64,000 nt of DNA, from positions 1-64,000 of the forward strand of contig JAJJLU010003502.1 of the NCBI GenBank assembly GCA_023807065.1, in the 5' to 3' direction. Source of the stretch: Isotricha intestinalis. Lineage: Eukaryota; Ciliophora; Litostomatea; Vestibuliferida; Isotrichidae. Of this stretch, positions 18,901-27,114 are shown piece after piece (the first letter of the stretch is position 1; the number at the start of each line of letters is the position of its first letter). The position numbers were made by a program, and so were the translations under genes. The notes beneath the pieces were generated by a model. It had not been told where the DNA came from and searched no databases. It was given only the letters and a program-made list of their open reading frames with translations.

Positions 18901-20454
18901 AATATAAATGTAAATTCAATATCATATAAAAATAACGAAAATAATTACTATGATACATATAAACAATCACCATTTAGTATAATAATAGAATCTCCAATAT
19001 TGAATGGAATATTTGCTGATGAAGAGAATACAAGAAAATTTTTAAATATAGCAATTCGAGCAAGTACAGTAATATGTTGTCGAGTTTCACCACTTCAAAA
19101 AAGTTTAGTAGTAAAAAAATTAAAAAAACATGATAAAACAGCAATAACTTTAGCAATAGGAGATGGAGGAAATGATGTTTCAATGATTATGGAAGCTCAT
19201 TTAGGAATTGGTATATATGGAGAAGAAGGAATGAGAGCTGTTCAAGCAAGTGATTTTGCTATTGGAGAATTTAAATTTTTAAGAAGATTATTATTCTTTC
19301 ATGGAAGAACTAATTCTAATAGAATTAGTAAAATGATTATTTATTTTTTTTATAAAAATTTTGTTTTTTCTGTTGTACAATTTGTTTATGCTTTTTTCTG
19401 TATGGGAAGTGGACAAACTATTATTGATGATTGGTTTATTACTTGTTATAATTTAGTTTTTACTGCTTTACCTTTAGGAGTTCAAGCTGTTACTGATTTT
19501 GATGTTTTGGAAAGTGATTCAGAAACTGTTCAAAAATTTATGCCTTTATTATATAGAGAAAGTAGAGAAATTTTTCCTATTTTCTCATTATTTAAATTTT
19601 CATTTAATTTAATTAAAGGGTTTATTTTTGCTTTTTTAATTTTTTATTTAGTTTGCTTTTCTGATGTTGGGAGAATTATTAATAAAGAAGGAGATTATGG
19701 AACTTTATGGTATATGTCACTTAAAACTTATACTAATATTATTATTTCTGTTAATTGTACATTGTTTTTAAGTATGAGATATATTACTTTTTTATTCCCT
19801 TTAATTATGGGAGTTTCTTCATTTATGTTATATTGTATTTTTTTGGTTTTTGTTGAATATATGACATTGTTTAATTCTTGTGGAGCAATTTTTCATACTT
19901 TAAGTACTTCACAATTCTATTTTGCTGGATTTTTAGTTAGTTCTATGAGTTTTTTAGCTGATTATATGATTGAATCAATTTCTTTTAATTTTAATAATAG
20001 TATTTCTTGTAATTTACAAAAAAATAATTTTGGGAATTTTGAATCTTCTAGTATAATGGGATCAATGATTGAAAAAAGAGACATGATTTCTAAAATTTTT
20101 CAAATAAATTCAAATTTAGAAAATAAAGCTATAAGTAAATTAAGTGATTTTTCTTTGAGTAAAACTGATGGAAATATTGAAGATAAAATAAAAACAAATT
20201 CTATAATTGGAAGAAATAAAAGTATGAAAAATAATAATAATAATAATAATAATTTTAGCTTCGATGAAGAAAAACATAAAAATAAAAGACTTTCAGAAGC
20301 ATTAGATTATTATAATAAATTCAAAGAAGATATTTTTGAAGATAAAACAAGTAATATGTATCTTCCAAATTCAAAATGGATAATAAATAGCCATTTAAAT
20401 ATTAAAAATTCAGAAAAAAAAGTTAAAGCTTTACCTTTTAATTTTGAATCTTAA
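15979..20454 (+). CDS. P4-type ATPase, phospholipid flippase
   Basis: This 1491-residue protein follows the P4-ATPase plan. A long disordered N-terminus (about 1-145) precedes a pair of membrane helices that starts after TKYNFITFIPKSLL, where FARLPNIYFL is the typical first-helix segment. The actuator motif SSLDGEKNLK is near 278. A second helix pair includes PISLIITMEIVK, with the proline and hydrophobic pattern of lipid flippases. The phosphorylated Asp 535 is in DKTGTLT. The nucleotide-binding domain includes KGAD and LTGDK. The hinge motif GDGGNDVSMI is near 1060, and six more helices follow. P4-ATPases move aminophospholipids to the cytosolic leaflet of the plasma membrane and Golgi/endosome membranes. 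An Asn-rich insert of about 90 residues interrupts the cytosolic domain between the LTGDK and DGGND motifs. All motor residues are present. The class partner CDC50 is not in this window. Confidence 0.95.
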   Translation: MTEKNQTLGSQNQGLSNTIQIKVSHHSKENTNLYDKNENEKKITLPHSIKNIFNTSKNNTQMKGSSIIQNQNFFENKDFEENDENENKQNKIIENNINNKTKEEMILSKTIIGKLSTNKVKFHEFYINNNKKNKSTYNHSNNKISTTKYNFITFIPKSLLIQFARLPNIYFLATAIIQSIPLISPLTSVTAIVPLLFVLMVAMIRDLIEDLSRLTYDRLNNNEEVRIYREGRFIKGTSASINVGEVILLVENEQIPSDMILIDSSLNEGMAFVETSSLDGEKNLKPKIANKNLCGFFKNNLNSPEEKVSLCKNFYGMKIEGFCQCDYPNSDLHKLDGRINISLRIKKNSKNLMVEEGEEIKEINNMQFPITQIQMLLKGSILKNTDWIIGIALYTGMNNKIILNSKMPRTKISLIEKKMNKYLIGIFIILMILCLISSFIHHEKYKEHKVFYEQYILLERSINMESFITFFTYFLLLNTLIPISLIITMEIVKITQGIFISWDVEMYSKIRHKFAKAKTVSINEELGNVNYIFSDKTGTLTSNKMEFKYCVIYGKCYEYDRKLKEINNIVKENNYTNEEIFSNKNFKKKSFPITKIPRNYFINLLQKNMNVSPNISTEYNVNDTSFIDRESHIIYEFWTAIAIAHECVCTKVSEYSGVSPDDVELVKTAYEQGFTFLQSENDLREIRIGDSIQSFKVLNVLNFSSERKRMSVIIRDKNNIIKLYSKGADCEISKRMSKNSKDDPYSIFTLKCVDKLSCKGYRSLLIAYKIINEDEYTKWNQKLKSGEMDLTKKAKIVDECYNEIEQNLELIGATMVEDKLQDKVPETIKDLRMAGIKIWVLTGDKIDTAENIALSCNLISKQQQIFRIFIHHGDTQRSKKDVFPEISNFFREFTVYENGNKSENNNNNSNSQINFSNAQNKNHKNNITNNLSISNHQNNFNNNNINNDGSALNILSNNGGSLVSNNIGCNCGIFNINVNSISYKNNENNYYDTYKQSPFSIIIESPILNGIFADEENTRKFLNIAIRASTVICCRVSPLQKSLVVKKLKKHDKTAITLAIGDGGNDVSMIMEAHLGIGIYGEEGMRAVQASDFAIGEFKFLRRLLFFHGRTNSNRISKMIIYFFYKNFVFSVVQFVYAFFCMGSGQTIIDDWFITCYNLVFTALPLGVQAVTDFDVLESDSETVQKFMPLLYRESREIFPIFSLFKFSFNLIKGFIFAFLIFYLVCFSDVGRIINKEGDYGTLWYMSLKTYTNIIISVNCTLFLSMRYITFLFPLIMGVSSFMLYCIFLVFVEYMTLFNSCGAIFHTLSTSQFYFAGFLVSSMSFLADYMIESISFNFNNSISCNLQKNNFGNFESSSIMGSMIEKRDMISKIFQINSNLENKAISKLSDFSLSKTDGNIEDKIKTNSIIGRNKSMKNNNNNNNNFSFDEEKHKNKRLSEALDYYNKFKEDIFEDKTSNMYLPNSKWIINSHLNIKNSEKKVKALPFNFES

Positions 20455-20856
20455 TAAAATTATTTATTCATAATAATAATCTCAACTCAATTAATTGTAT
20501 AATAATATAAATTAACATTTGAAATAATAGTATAGAAATTAAAAATATAAGAGTCAAAATCATGAAAATAATATTTGAATAAAAAATAAGTAGTATACGA
20601 TTAAAAAATTAAAACTCTTTAATAGAAGATATAAATTAATTGATGGAAAATTATTTTTTCATATATTGTAATAATTTGAAAATATATATAATAATTATAT
20701 TATTTTTTAATATTTATATATATATATATATTTCCTTAAATACTGTGAAAAATAATTATACAATTAGAATAATGACTTAAACAATATGTAATTATAGAAC
20801 TCTCATGATATTATTTAATCTTAAATTATCTAACAACATAAATTTTTTTAAAGATA
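20455..20856. other. Intergenic gap with a TA dinucleotide run
   Basis: This spacer between convergent genes is A/T-rich and holds a TA run at about 20707-20731. There is no open frame or RNA gene that I can support. Confidence 0.55.
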
Positions 20857-21282
20857 TTAAAATATATTGCAAGTTACACATTGACATATATCTTTAGAAT
20901 TATTATAAGATTTTAATCCTTGATAATATGTATCTACAAGTACAATTTCTGCAATTTTTTGAGATGAAATTTGATCAATAAAACTTACTTTATGTCCTTT
21001 TGAGCCTTTTAAAATTTCATTTCCAAAAACATCTTTTCTTTTATTAGAAAATAATTCTTTTTCTGATCTTTGATGTTTTAAAGAATAAAAAGAAGTTCTT
21101 GATTGAAAATTTCTATTTATTGAATTTCTAGAATTTAAATCATTTAATGTTAATTTAGTCAAATTTGATTCTCTTCTAAAATTATTATCCAAATTTTTTG
21201 AGTTAGAAAATAATTCATTTTCCTTTTGAATATCAGATTTATCATATTTATATTGTGGACTTAATAAAAGAGAAGAAGCCAT
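20857..21282 (-). CDS. Small unknown protein with KGHKVSF motif and C-terminal CNIF (CaaX-like)
   Basis: The 141-residue protein begins with a Ser/Asn/Lys-rich, probably disordered half. It then has a compact conserved-looking segment, KGHKVSFIDQ-x-x-x-QKIAEIVLVDTYYQ. It ends in CQCVTCNIF, so the last four residues form a CaaX box (Cys-Asn-Ile-Phe) with three more cysteines just before it. Prenylation plus palmitoylation and peripheral membrane attachment is a reasonable inference. Short proteins with an HKVSF...V-x-x-Y-x-x-Y segment and Cys-rich ends occur in ciliates, as I recall, but I know of no defined function. The start ATG at 21282 is clear. Another gene in this window, the GTPase at 7543, ends in the identical CNIF. 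Confidence 0.75.
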   Translation of the reverse strand: MASSLLLSPQYKYDKSDIQKENELFSNSKNLDNNFRRESNLTKLTLNDLNSRNSINRNFQSRTSFYSLKHQRSEKELFSNKRKDVFGNEILKGSKGHKVSFIDQISSQKIAEIVLVDTYYQGLKSYNNSKDICQCVTCNIF

Positions 21283-21394
21283 TATTTAATTTAATTAAAT
21301 CTAAATAAAAAAAGAAAAAAATAAGATTTAATTATTGAAATTACACTATATTATTTTTATTTACATTATATAATATATTGTTAAAAAAAATATT

Positions 21395-22774
21395 TTAATT
21401 TTTATAAGAATGTATTTTTCCTTTATTAATCCTATAAGAAATTAAAGGTTTACGAGTATTTACTGTATGATTATTTATAGAAAAATTATTATTATCAAAT
21501 GAATTTTTAACCATATTTTTTTTATTATATAATTGTGCATACTTAGAACCTAATATAGTATTAATATCATTATTAATAAAATTATTCGAATTTCTATAAT
21601 AATCCTTTTTATTAGACTTATTATTATTTATTATTCTATAATTTTTATTATTATAAACTGTCTTAACATTAATTGAAAGAGAAGAAGATGATAAAATATT
21701 TCTTTTGTTATTTTCAATTGAACTGCTTTTAAAAAACATATTATCATTCTTTGTATTTCTTGATTTTTTATTTTTATCATTTCTAGTAACATTTCTGCCT
21801 TTAATTATTTTATCTTCAATTTCCTTTTTTTTCTTTTCTCTATTTAAATTAATTTTTTTAACCCAAAAAGAAATATCATCAAATAAACGTGGTTTATTAA
21901 TAGTAACATTAGAATTACTTCTGCCTTTAATTTTTTGTTTACTTTTACTAATACTTTTACTTTTAGAAGCACTTGATAAAATATTATCTCTGTCAGAATT
22001 ATGATTAATGCTATTAGCCATATTATTTTTTTTTACTATCATACTATATTCTTTTGCTCTTTGAGTTTTACTTTGAATATATGAAATCCAATCTCTTTCT
22101 TTTGTTTTATTATTATTAATACATTCATATTGATTTAAATTACACATTATTGAATTTTCTCTATCTGATAAATCTATTAATTTATGATTTTTTTTTTTAT
22201 GATTAATTTTTGTTGCTTCGTTTTTATTTTTTACATTATTTAAGGAAACATTTCTCTTTTTTTTCATATAAATAGAATTATGAATTATTGTATTGGGAGG
22301 ATTTTTTCTATTTAAATTTTGACTATTTTGATTATTTTTATTACGAGAGACTGAAGAAGATTTTTTTAATCCAATTGAATTTTCTTTAGATTGACTATTA
22401 GTTTTTTCTCTCTCTGAATCAATTTGTTCATATATAAAATTTTCCATATTAATATTTCTATTATTTGATATATTATTCATTTGTAAATGTTTATTCAATA
22501 TAAGTTTACTTAATGGTAATTGATTTAAATTTTCTCTAAATATTGAATTATTGAATGTAGAATTATTTCCTGTTTTACTTATTAAATTATCATGCTTATT
22601 TTTCTATATAAATAAAATAATATGATTTACATTTATTATAGGATCAATAGGAACTTGTTGTCTATATAACATTTCTAATCTTCTATATAATTCAATATAT
22701 TTAAAATGTGCTCCACCTTCATAAAAATATTGTTCATTTGTATCTCCATAATATATTCCTTTATATTCTTGCAT
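21395..22774 (-). CDS. Unknown Asn/Lys/Ser-rich protein with conserved N-terminal block, two exons
   Basis: Exon 1 (22631-22774) starts with MQEYKGIYYGDTNE and contains YFYEGGAHFKYIELYRRLE, a compact aromatic block that looks conserved. A 27-nt intron (22604-22630) is followed in the same phase by exon 2, which runs to 21395. The total is about 450 residues. Without the intron the gene would appear to begin at a TTG inside exon 2, which is wrong. After the first 50 residues the protein is low in complexity, full of Asn, Lys and Ser, with basic patches such as SKSISKSKQKIKGR. No domain is recognised. It may be a cytoskeletal or ciliary linker, judging only from its neighbour, but this is a guess. 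It ends 112 nt before the start of the CNIF protein and lies tandem with the EF-hand/WD40 gene. Confidence 0.78.
22604..22630 (-). other. 27-nt spliceosomal intron
   Basis: On the minus strand it reads GTAAATCATATT...ATATAG and lies in phase 0. Read through, it would end the frame at its own TAG. Removing it joins exon 1 (...DPIIN) to KNKHDNLISKTG in frame for another 400 codons. Confidence 0.88.
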
Positions 22775-22890
22775 TTTATTTTTATTTATTCAATTCAAAA
22801 TAATTTTTTAAAAACAATTTTAAAAAAATAAAATTTATAATATTATAGCTATATTTTCACTTAAAACAAAAAAAAGAAATAATTACATTA

Positions 22891-25800
22891 TTAATAATGA
22901 ATAGTATTAATTTGTGTATTAGGTTCAGTATATTGTAAATTATTCCTACTTCCAATTTTAGGAAGAATTAATTTATTTGAATTTCTCATTGGATTTAAAT
23001 ATTTTCCAACTATATTTTTTTCAATTGAATCCTTTAATTCACTTAAACCTTTATCAAAATCTTCCCTATAAAAATCAAGTTTATCTCCAAAACTTTTAAT
23101 TCTTCTTTTTTTAATTCCAAACATTTCTTTTCTTCTTAATTCATGTTTATCTACTACAGGTTTTTTTTTTATAAATTTTTGTTTGTCTTCATTTAACATA
23201 GCCATAGATTGTTTTAAACTAATAGTTTTTTTTCTTAAATCTTCTTTTTTAAAATTTTCAACAGCACTTTTTTCAATTTTCATTTTTGCCATTGCTAATT
23301 TAACATGTCTTAATTTTTGAGATAACATAACAGAAAAATCTTTAACTTTATCTTCTGATAAATCTTCAATAAAAACAGGAACATAATTTTCAGAATAAAT
23401 TGGTTGTTTTTGCATTGATTTAGAATCTAAGTCTATTTTTTTATCATTTAATTTAATTTGATTGTAAATTTCATCAAATTGCTTTTGTTCATTTTTTTCA
23501 ATATAATCTAAATCAATATTCAAATTCCAATTATTACTTTTATTACAAGGTAAATCACTATTTTTTGTAATTAAATATAATCTTTCTTTTGCATTTGCAG
23601 CTGTCATTGCTTTTGCATAAGAATTTATTAAAGGATTTTCTTTTCTTATTTTTTGAATTACATTATTAGTTATTAATCCTTTATATTTATCAATATCTTT
23701 CCTATAAATTATTCCTGTTTCGATTTTTTCATTTTTATTTCTTTTACTTTGAAAAGGATCCGCAAAAAAATATTCAATTCCAATCGGAACATCTTTATAT
23801 TTTGATGATATTTGTTTTAATTCATCTATATATTCTCCATTTTCAGCTGAAAAAATTTTACATTGTCTATCATTACTTGTGCTTATTAAAATATGAGGAA
23901 GCATTTTGGGAAATATTATTTTTTTCACTGTTTCTCTATGAGCTTGAATATTATATATTAAATTTATATTTATGTCAGATAATTTTTCTATTGTATCTTT
24001 ATTAATTTCATTATTTGTAGAAGATATAATTTTATAAATAACAGATAAATCATAACAATGAATAAAACCTGCTTGATCACCTGTATATAATAATTTTTGT
24101 TCAATATTTATATCCATACAAATTATACAAGTATTATATTCTTCTCCATCTTTTATATAAGAATTATAAAATAATCCAAACCAAGTAAATTTATTATTAT
24201 TTGGAGGAATAATAATGAATTTATTTTTCCCACTTTCATGTGTTGTAAGAACAATAGGAATATTAGGTAAAGTAATCATAGAAAAAATTGGATCTCCTTT
24301 AAATTTTTTATGTCTGTCTATATCACCATCAGCATCGAATCTAATATGATCAATATCAAAAAATTTAATAAATCCATTTTCATATCCAATAATTAATCTT
24401 GAACTTTCTTCTGAAAGTGTAATTGAAGAAACATTTGGATGAATTAATTCTATTTCTTTTATAATTTCAGTATCAAATATTGTTTTATCAGTTTGAAATT
24501 TTAAAATTCCATCATTTGATAATGAAATTAATAAAAAATATTTATTTGAATGTAACATTTCAATAATCTCTCCATTATGACTATTAAATTCTTTTAAAAT
24601 TTTTCCTGTATTCATATCAAAACATTTAATTTTTCCTGTATTATCTCCTAAATATAATTTCTTTAAATATATATCAGTAACATAAGAAGTAATTTCATTA
24701 TTATTCATTATATTATCATATATTCGAATTACTTTTCCATTAAATACATTCCATACTTTTATTTTTTTTAAACATATTAATATAAATTCATATGATAAAT
24801 AATTATAATAACATCCTAATACTAATTGATCATCTGCTAAATCTGGATTTTGAGCAGAATCTGCTTCAAAAATTAAATTTTTATCTCCATATGTGAAAAT
24901 TTTTTTTGTTTTTGATAAAAAAATCATTTTTAAATTAGATGATATTTTCTTTTTTTTTAAATTATTTAAATCCTGTTGTAATTTCCTATTAGTATAAGTT
25001 TCATTAACATTAATACTTTGGAAATTATAAAAATTATTCATATCCCAAATTTTAATATTTCCAACAATATCAATAGAAATTAATTCTTCTTCAATGGGAT
25101 TAATAGCAATAGAATTAATACTAATATTATGTCCTATTAATTTATAAACTGCATTAGTATCAATATAAGGATCATAAATATAAATATCATGATCAAATCC
25201 ACATGTATAAATTAAATTTTTATTTTGATCATAAACAATTTGATAAATACAAGTATCTTGATCAATATAATATTTTCTATAATCTTTAAGCATTGTATCC
25301 CATAATATTACATTTCCATTATAATAACCTGCAGCTAATAATTGTAATTTTCCTAACACACAAATACAACTTACTGAATCTCTTTTTTTATTATCTCTCT
25401 TCATTTTATCTAATAATTTTTCACCTCTTAAATTTTTATGGTCATCTTCTTCTTTTTTTTTATTTGAATTTTGATTATTTTGAGAAATAACAGTTTTAGT
25501 TCTATTTGGATTTCTAAAAACAATTCCTTTTAATTCTAAATCATGTTTAATTTTTGCAGTTGTAAAATCTAATATTTCATTTTCTAAATTTTTATGTTTT
25601 GTTAAATCCCATTTTAAAATTTTACCATCCATTTGACCAGTATATAAATATTTTTGCATTGGATCCCAACTCATTGTGTATTGAGGAGCAGGAGTTGATA
25701 ATATTGCACATGAAAAATTATTTTTATCTATTATATTATTTGAAATTTGATTTACATTTTTAAATTCTCCATTAAAATATTTCCATGCAGATATTTTATT

Positions 25801-27045
25801 ATTTGAACTTGATACAAGTAAAGTATCATATTCTGGAATAAATTCACTTGTTAAAACAGTTAATTTTTTATTTATTGAATTTTTTATTGAATCTAAACCA
25901 TTATTATTTAATTTTGATAATTCTCTTTTTAATTTTTCTGGAGTTTCTATTATATCTCTTTTATTATTATTTTTATCATTATTATTATTTTTTGTTGTAT
26001 TTATTGTATTTAAATATTTAATACCTCCACCTTTTGATTTTGGAGTTAACATAAATAATATTGAATCTCTACTTAAACTTCCTTTCAATCTTTGTTGAGT
26101 AATTTCTTCATGAATTTGTTTTTTTATTCTCTTTTCTTCTTTTTCTTTTTTGAGTAAATCCTTAGCTCTATTATTTAATTCAATAATTTCTAATTCATTA
26201 ATTTCTTGTTGAGTATCTTTAACATCAATAAAAGTTTTTAATTTTTTCATTGTTGATCCATCATAAAAATTAATGTAACTTTTTCCATCTTGTACAATAC
26301 CAATAATATTAAATTTTTCAATGTAAAAAGAATAAGTAATAATATCTGTAAAATCTGAATCATCAATATTTTTTTTTGACATAGAATATTTTCTAAGAGA
26401 ATAAGCAACATTATTAACATTATTATTATTACTATTGTAAACAATATAATTAGTAAATTCATCCCATTCCATAGCATCATTATTATTTAAATCAACTTCA
26501 ATGAAAAATCTATTTAATAATTTAATTAATATTTTTTCTCTATTTGGTAAATCAGGATGCCATGTTAATAAATGATTTTTACAAATTCCAATAAAATCAT
26601 TTTTATTTAAAGCTCCTAATCTTTCTTTAAAATGTGATTTTAATATTTTTATTGTTATTGGATCAAATCCTACTGAAAGTTCATTATATAATTTATTTTC
26701 ATCAATTTTTTTTTTTGAAAATGTTGTTCTTGGACTATATATTAATGAAAATTTCCTAATTTCATTTGGAATTTTTTCTATTTCTTTTTCTGCTTCTATT
26801 GTTTTTGAATTTCTTTCATTTTTATCTTTCTTCTCTAATGTTATATCTACTACTACTGAATTTCTACTAACTTTTTTTTTTTTAATGTCAATTGTACTTT
26901 TTCTACTTGCTGTTATTGATTTATTTGAATTAAGATTAAGTAATTTTTTTTTTATTGATTCTTTTTTTTCTAATTTTTTCGGAATTTCTAATTTTATTTC
27001 TTCATCTGATGAATCTTTCCTAAAGTTTTCTAAATTCATTATCAT
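22891..27045 (-). CDS. EF-hand and WD40-repeat protein of the ciliary type (WDR49/CFAP337-like)
   Basis: This 1384-residue protein has a basic disordered N-terminus, an EF-hand-like calcium loop (DLNNNDAMEWDEF, about 181-195) and then two or more WD40 propellers spread over about 370-1150. Clear blades include WDPMQKYLYTGQMDGKILKWDL, LAAGYYNGNVILWD, IDIVGNIKIWDM and LISTSNDRQCKIFSAENGEYI. A Lys-rich helical tail ends in SRNNLQYTEPNTQ. EF-hand plus double WD40 is the layout of WDR49/CFAP337-type proteins and related axonemal proteins, so I infer a role in the ciliary axoneme. The EF-hand lacks an acidic residue at one loop position (Ala), which may weaken calcium binding. Its start is 69 nt from the end of the next gene upstream on the same strand. 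Confidence 0.82.
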   Translation of the reverse strand: MIMNLENFRKDSSDEEIKLEIPKKLEKKESIKKKLLNLNSNKSITASRKSTIDIKKKKVSRNSVVVDITLEKKDKNERNSKTIEAEKEIEKIPNEIRKFSLIYSPRTTFSKKKIDENKLYNELSVGFDPITIKILKSHFKERLGALNKNDFIGICKNHLLTWHPDLPNREKILIKLLNRFFIEVDLNNNDAMEWDEFTNYIVYNSNNNNVNNVAYSLRKYSMSKKNIDDSDFTDIITYSFYIEKFNIIGIVQDGKSYINFYDGSTMKKLKTFIDVKDTQQEINELEIIELNNRAKDLLKKEKEEKRIKKQIHEEITQQRLKGSLSRDSILFMLTPKSKGGGIKYLNTINTTKNNNNDKNNNKRDIIETPEKLKRELSKLNNNGLDSIKNSINKKLTVLTSEFIPEYDTLLVSSSNNKISAWKYFNGEFKNVNQISNNIIDKNNFSCAILSTPAPQYTMSWDPMQKYLYTGQMDGKILKWDLTKHKNLENEILDFTTAKIKHDLELKGIVFRNPNRTKTVISQNNQNSNKKKEEDDHKNLRGEKLLDKMKRDNKKRDSVSCICVLGKLQLLAAGYYNGNVILWDTMLKDYRKYYIDQDTCIYQIVYDQNKNLIYTCGFDHDIYIYDPYIDTNAVYKLIGHNISINSIAINPIEEELISIDIVGNIKIWDMNNFYNFQSINVNETYTNRKLQQDLNNLKKKKISSNLKMIFLSKTKKIFTYGDKNLIFEADSAQNPDLADDQLVLGCYYNYLSYEFILICLKKIKVWNVFNGKVIRIYDNIMNNNEITSYVTDIYLKKLYLGDNTGKIKCFDMNTGKILKEFNSHNGEIIEMLHSNKYFLLISLSNDGILKFQTDKTIFDTEIIKEIELIHPNVSSITLSEESSRLIIGYENGFIKFFDIDHIRFDADGDIDRHKKFKGDPIFSMITLPNIPIVLTTHESGKNKFIIIPPNNNKFTWFGLFYNSYIKDGEEYNTCIICMDINIEQKLLYTGDQAGFIHCYDLSVIYKIISSTNNEINKDTIEKLSDININLIYNIQAHRETVKKIIFPKMLPHILISTSNDRQCKIFSAENGEYIDELKQISSKYKDVPIGIEYFFADPFQSKRNKNEKIETGIIYRKDIDKYKGLITNNVIQKIRKENPLINSYAKAMTAANAKERLYLITKNSDLPCNKSNNWNLNIDLDYIEKNEQKQFDEIYNQIKLNDKKIDLDSKSMQKQPIYSENYVPVFIEDLSEDKVKDFSVMLSQKLRHVKLAMAKMKIEKSAVENFKKEDLRKKTISLKQSMAMLNEDKQKFIKKKPVVDKHELRRKEMFGIKKRRIKSFGDKLDFYREDFDKGLSELKDSIEKNIVGKYLNPMRNSNKLILPKIGSRNNLQYTEPNTQINTIHY

Positions 27046-27114
27046 TTTTCTTAGAAATTAATTAAAACTGTTTTTGAAATAATTTAATATATTGTTAAAA
27101 AAAATTAAAATATT

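Noticed and set aside
20700..20735. TA run as a telomere or replication origin
   Set aside because: A short dinucleotide run is common in DNA this rich in A and T, and there is no G-rich telomere unit anywhere.
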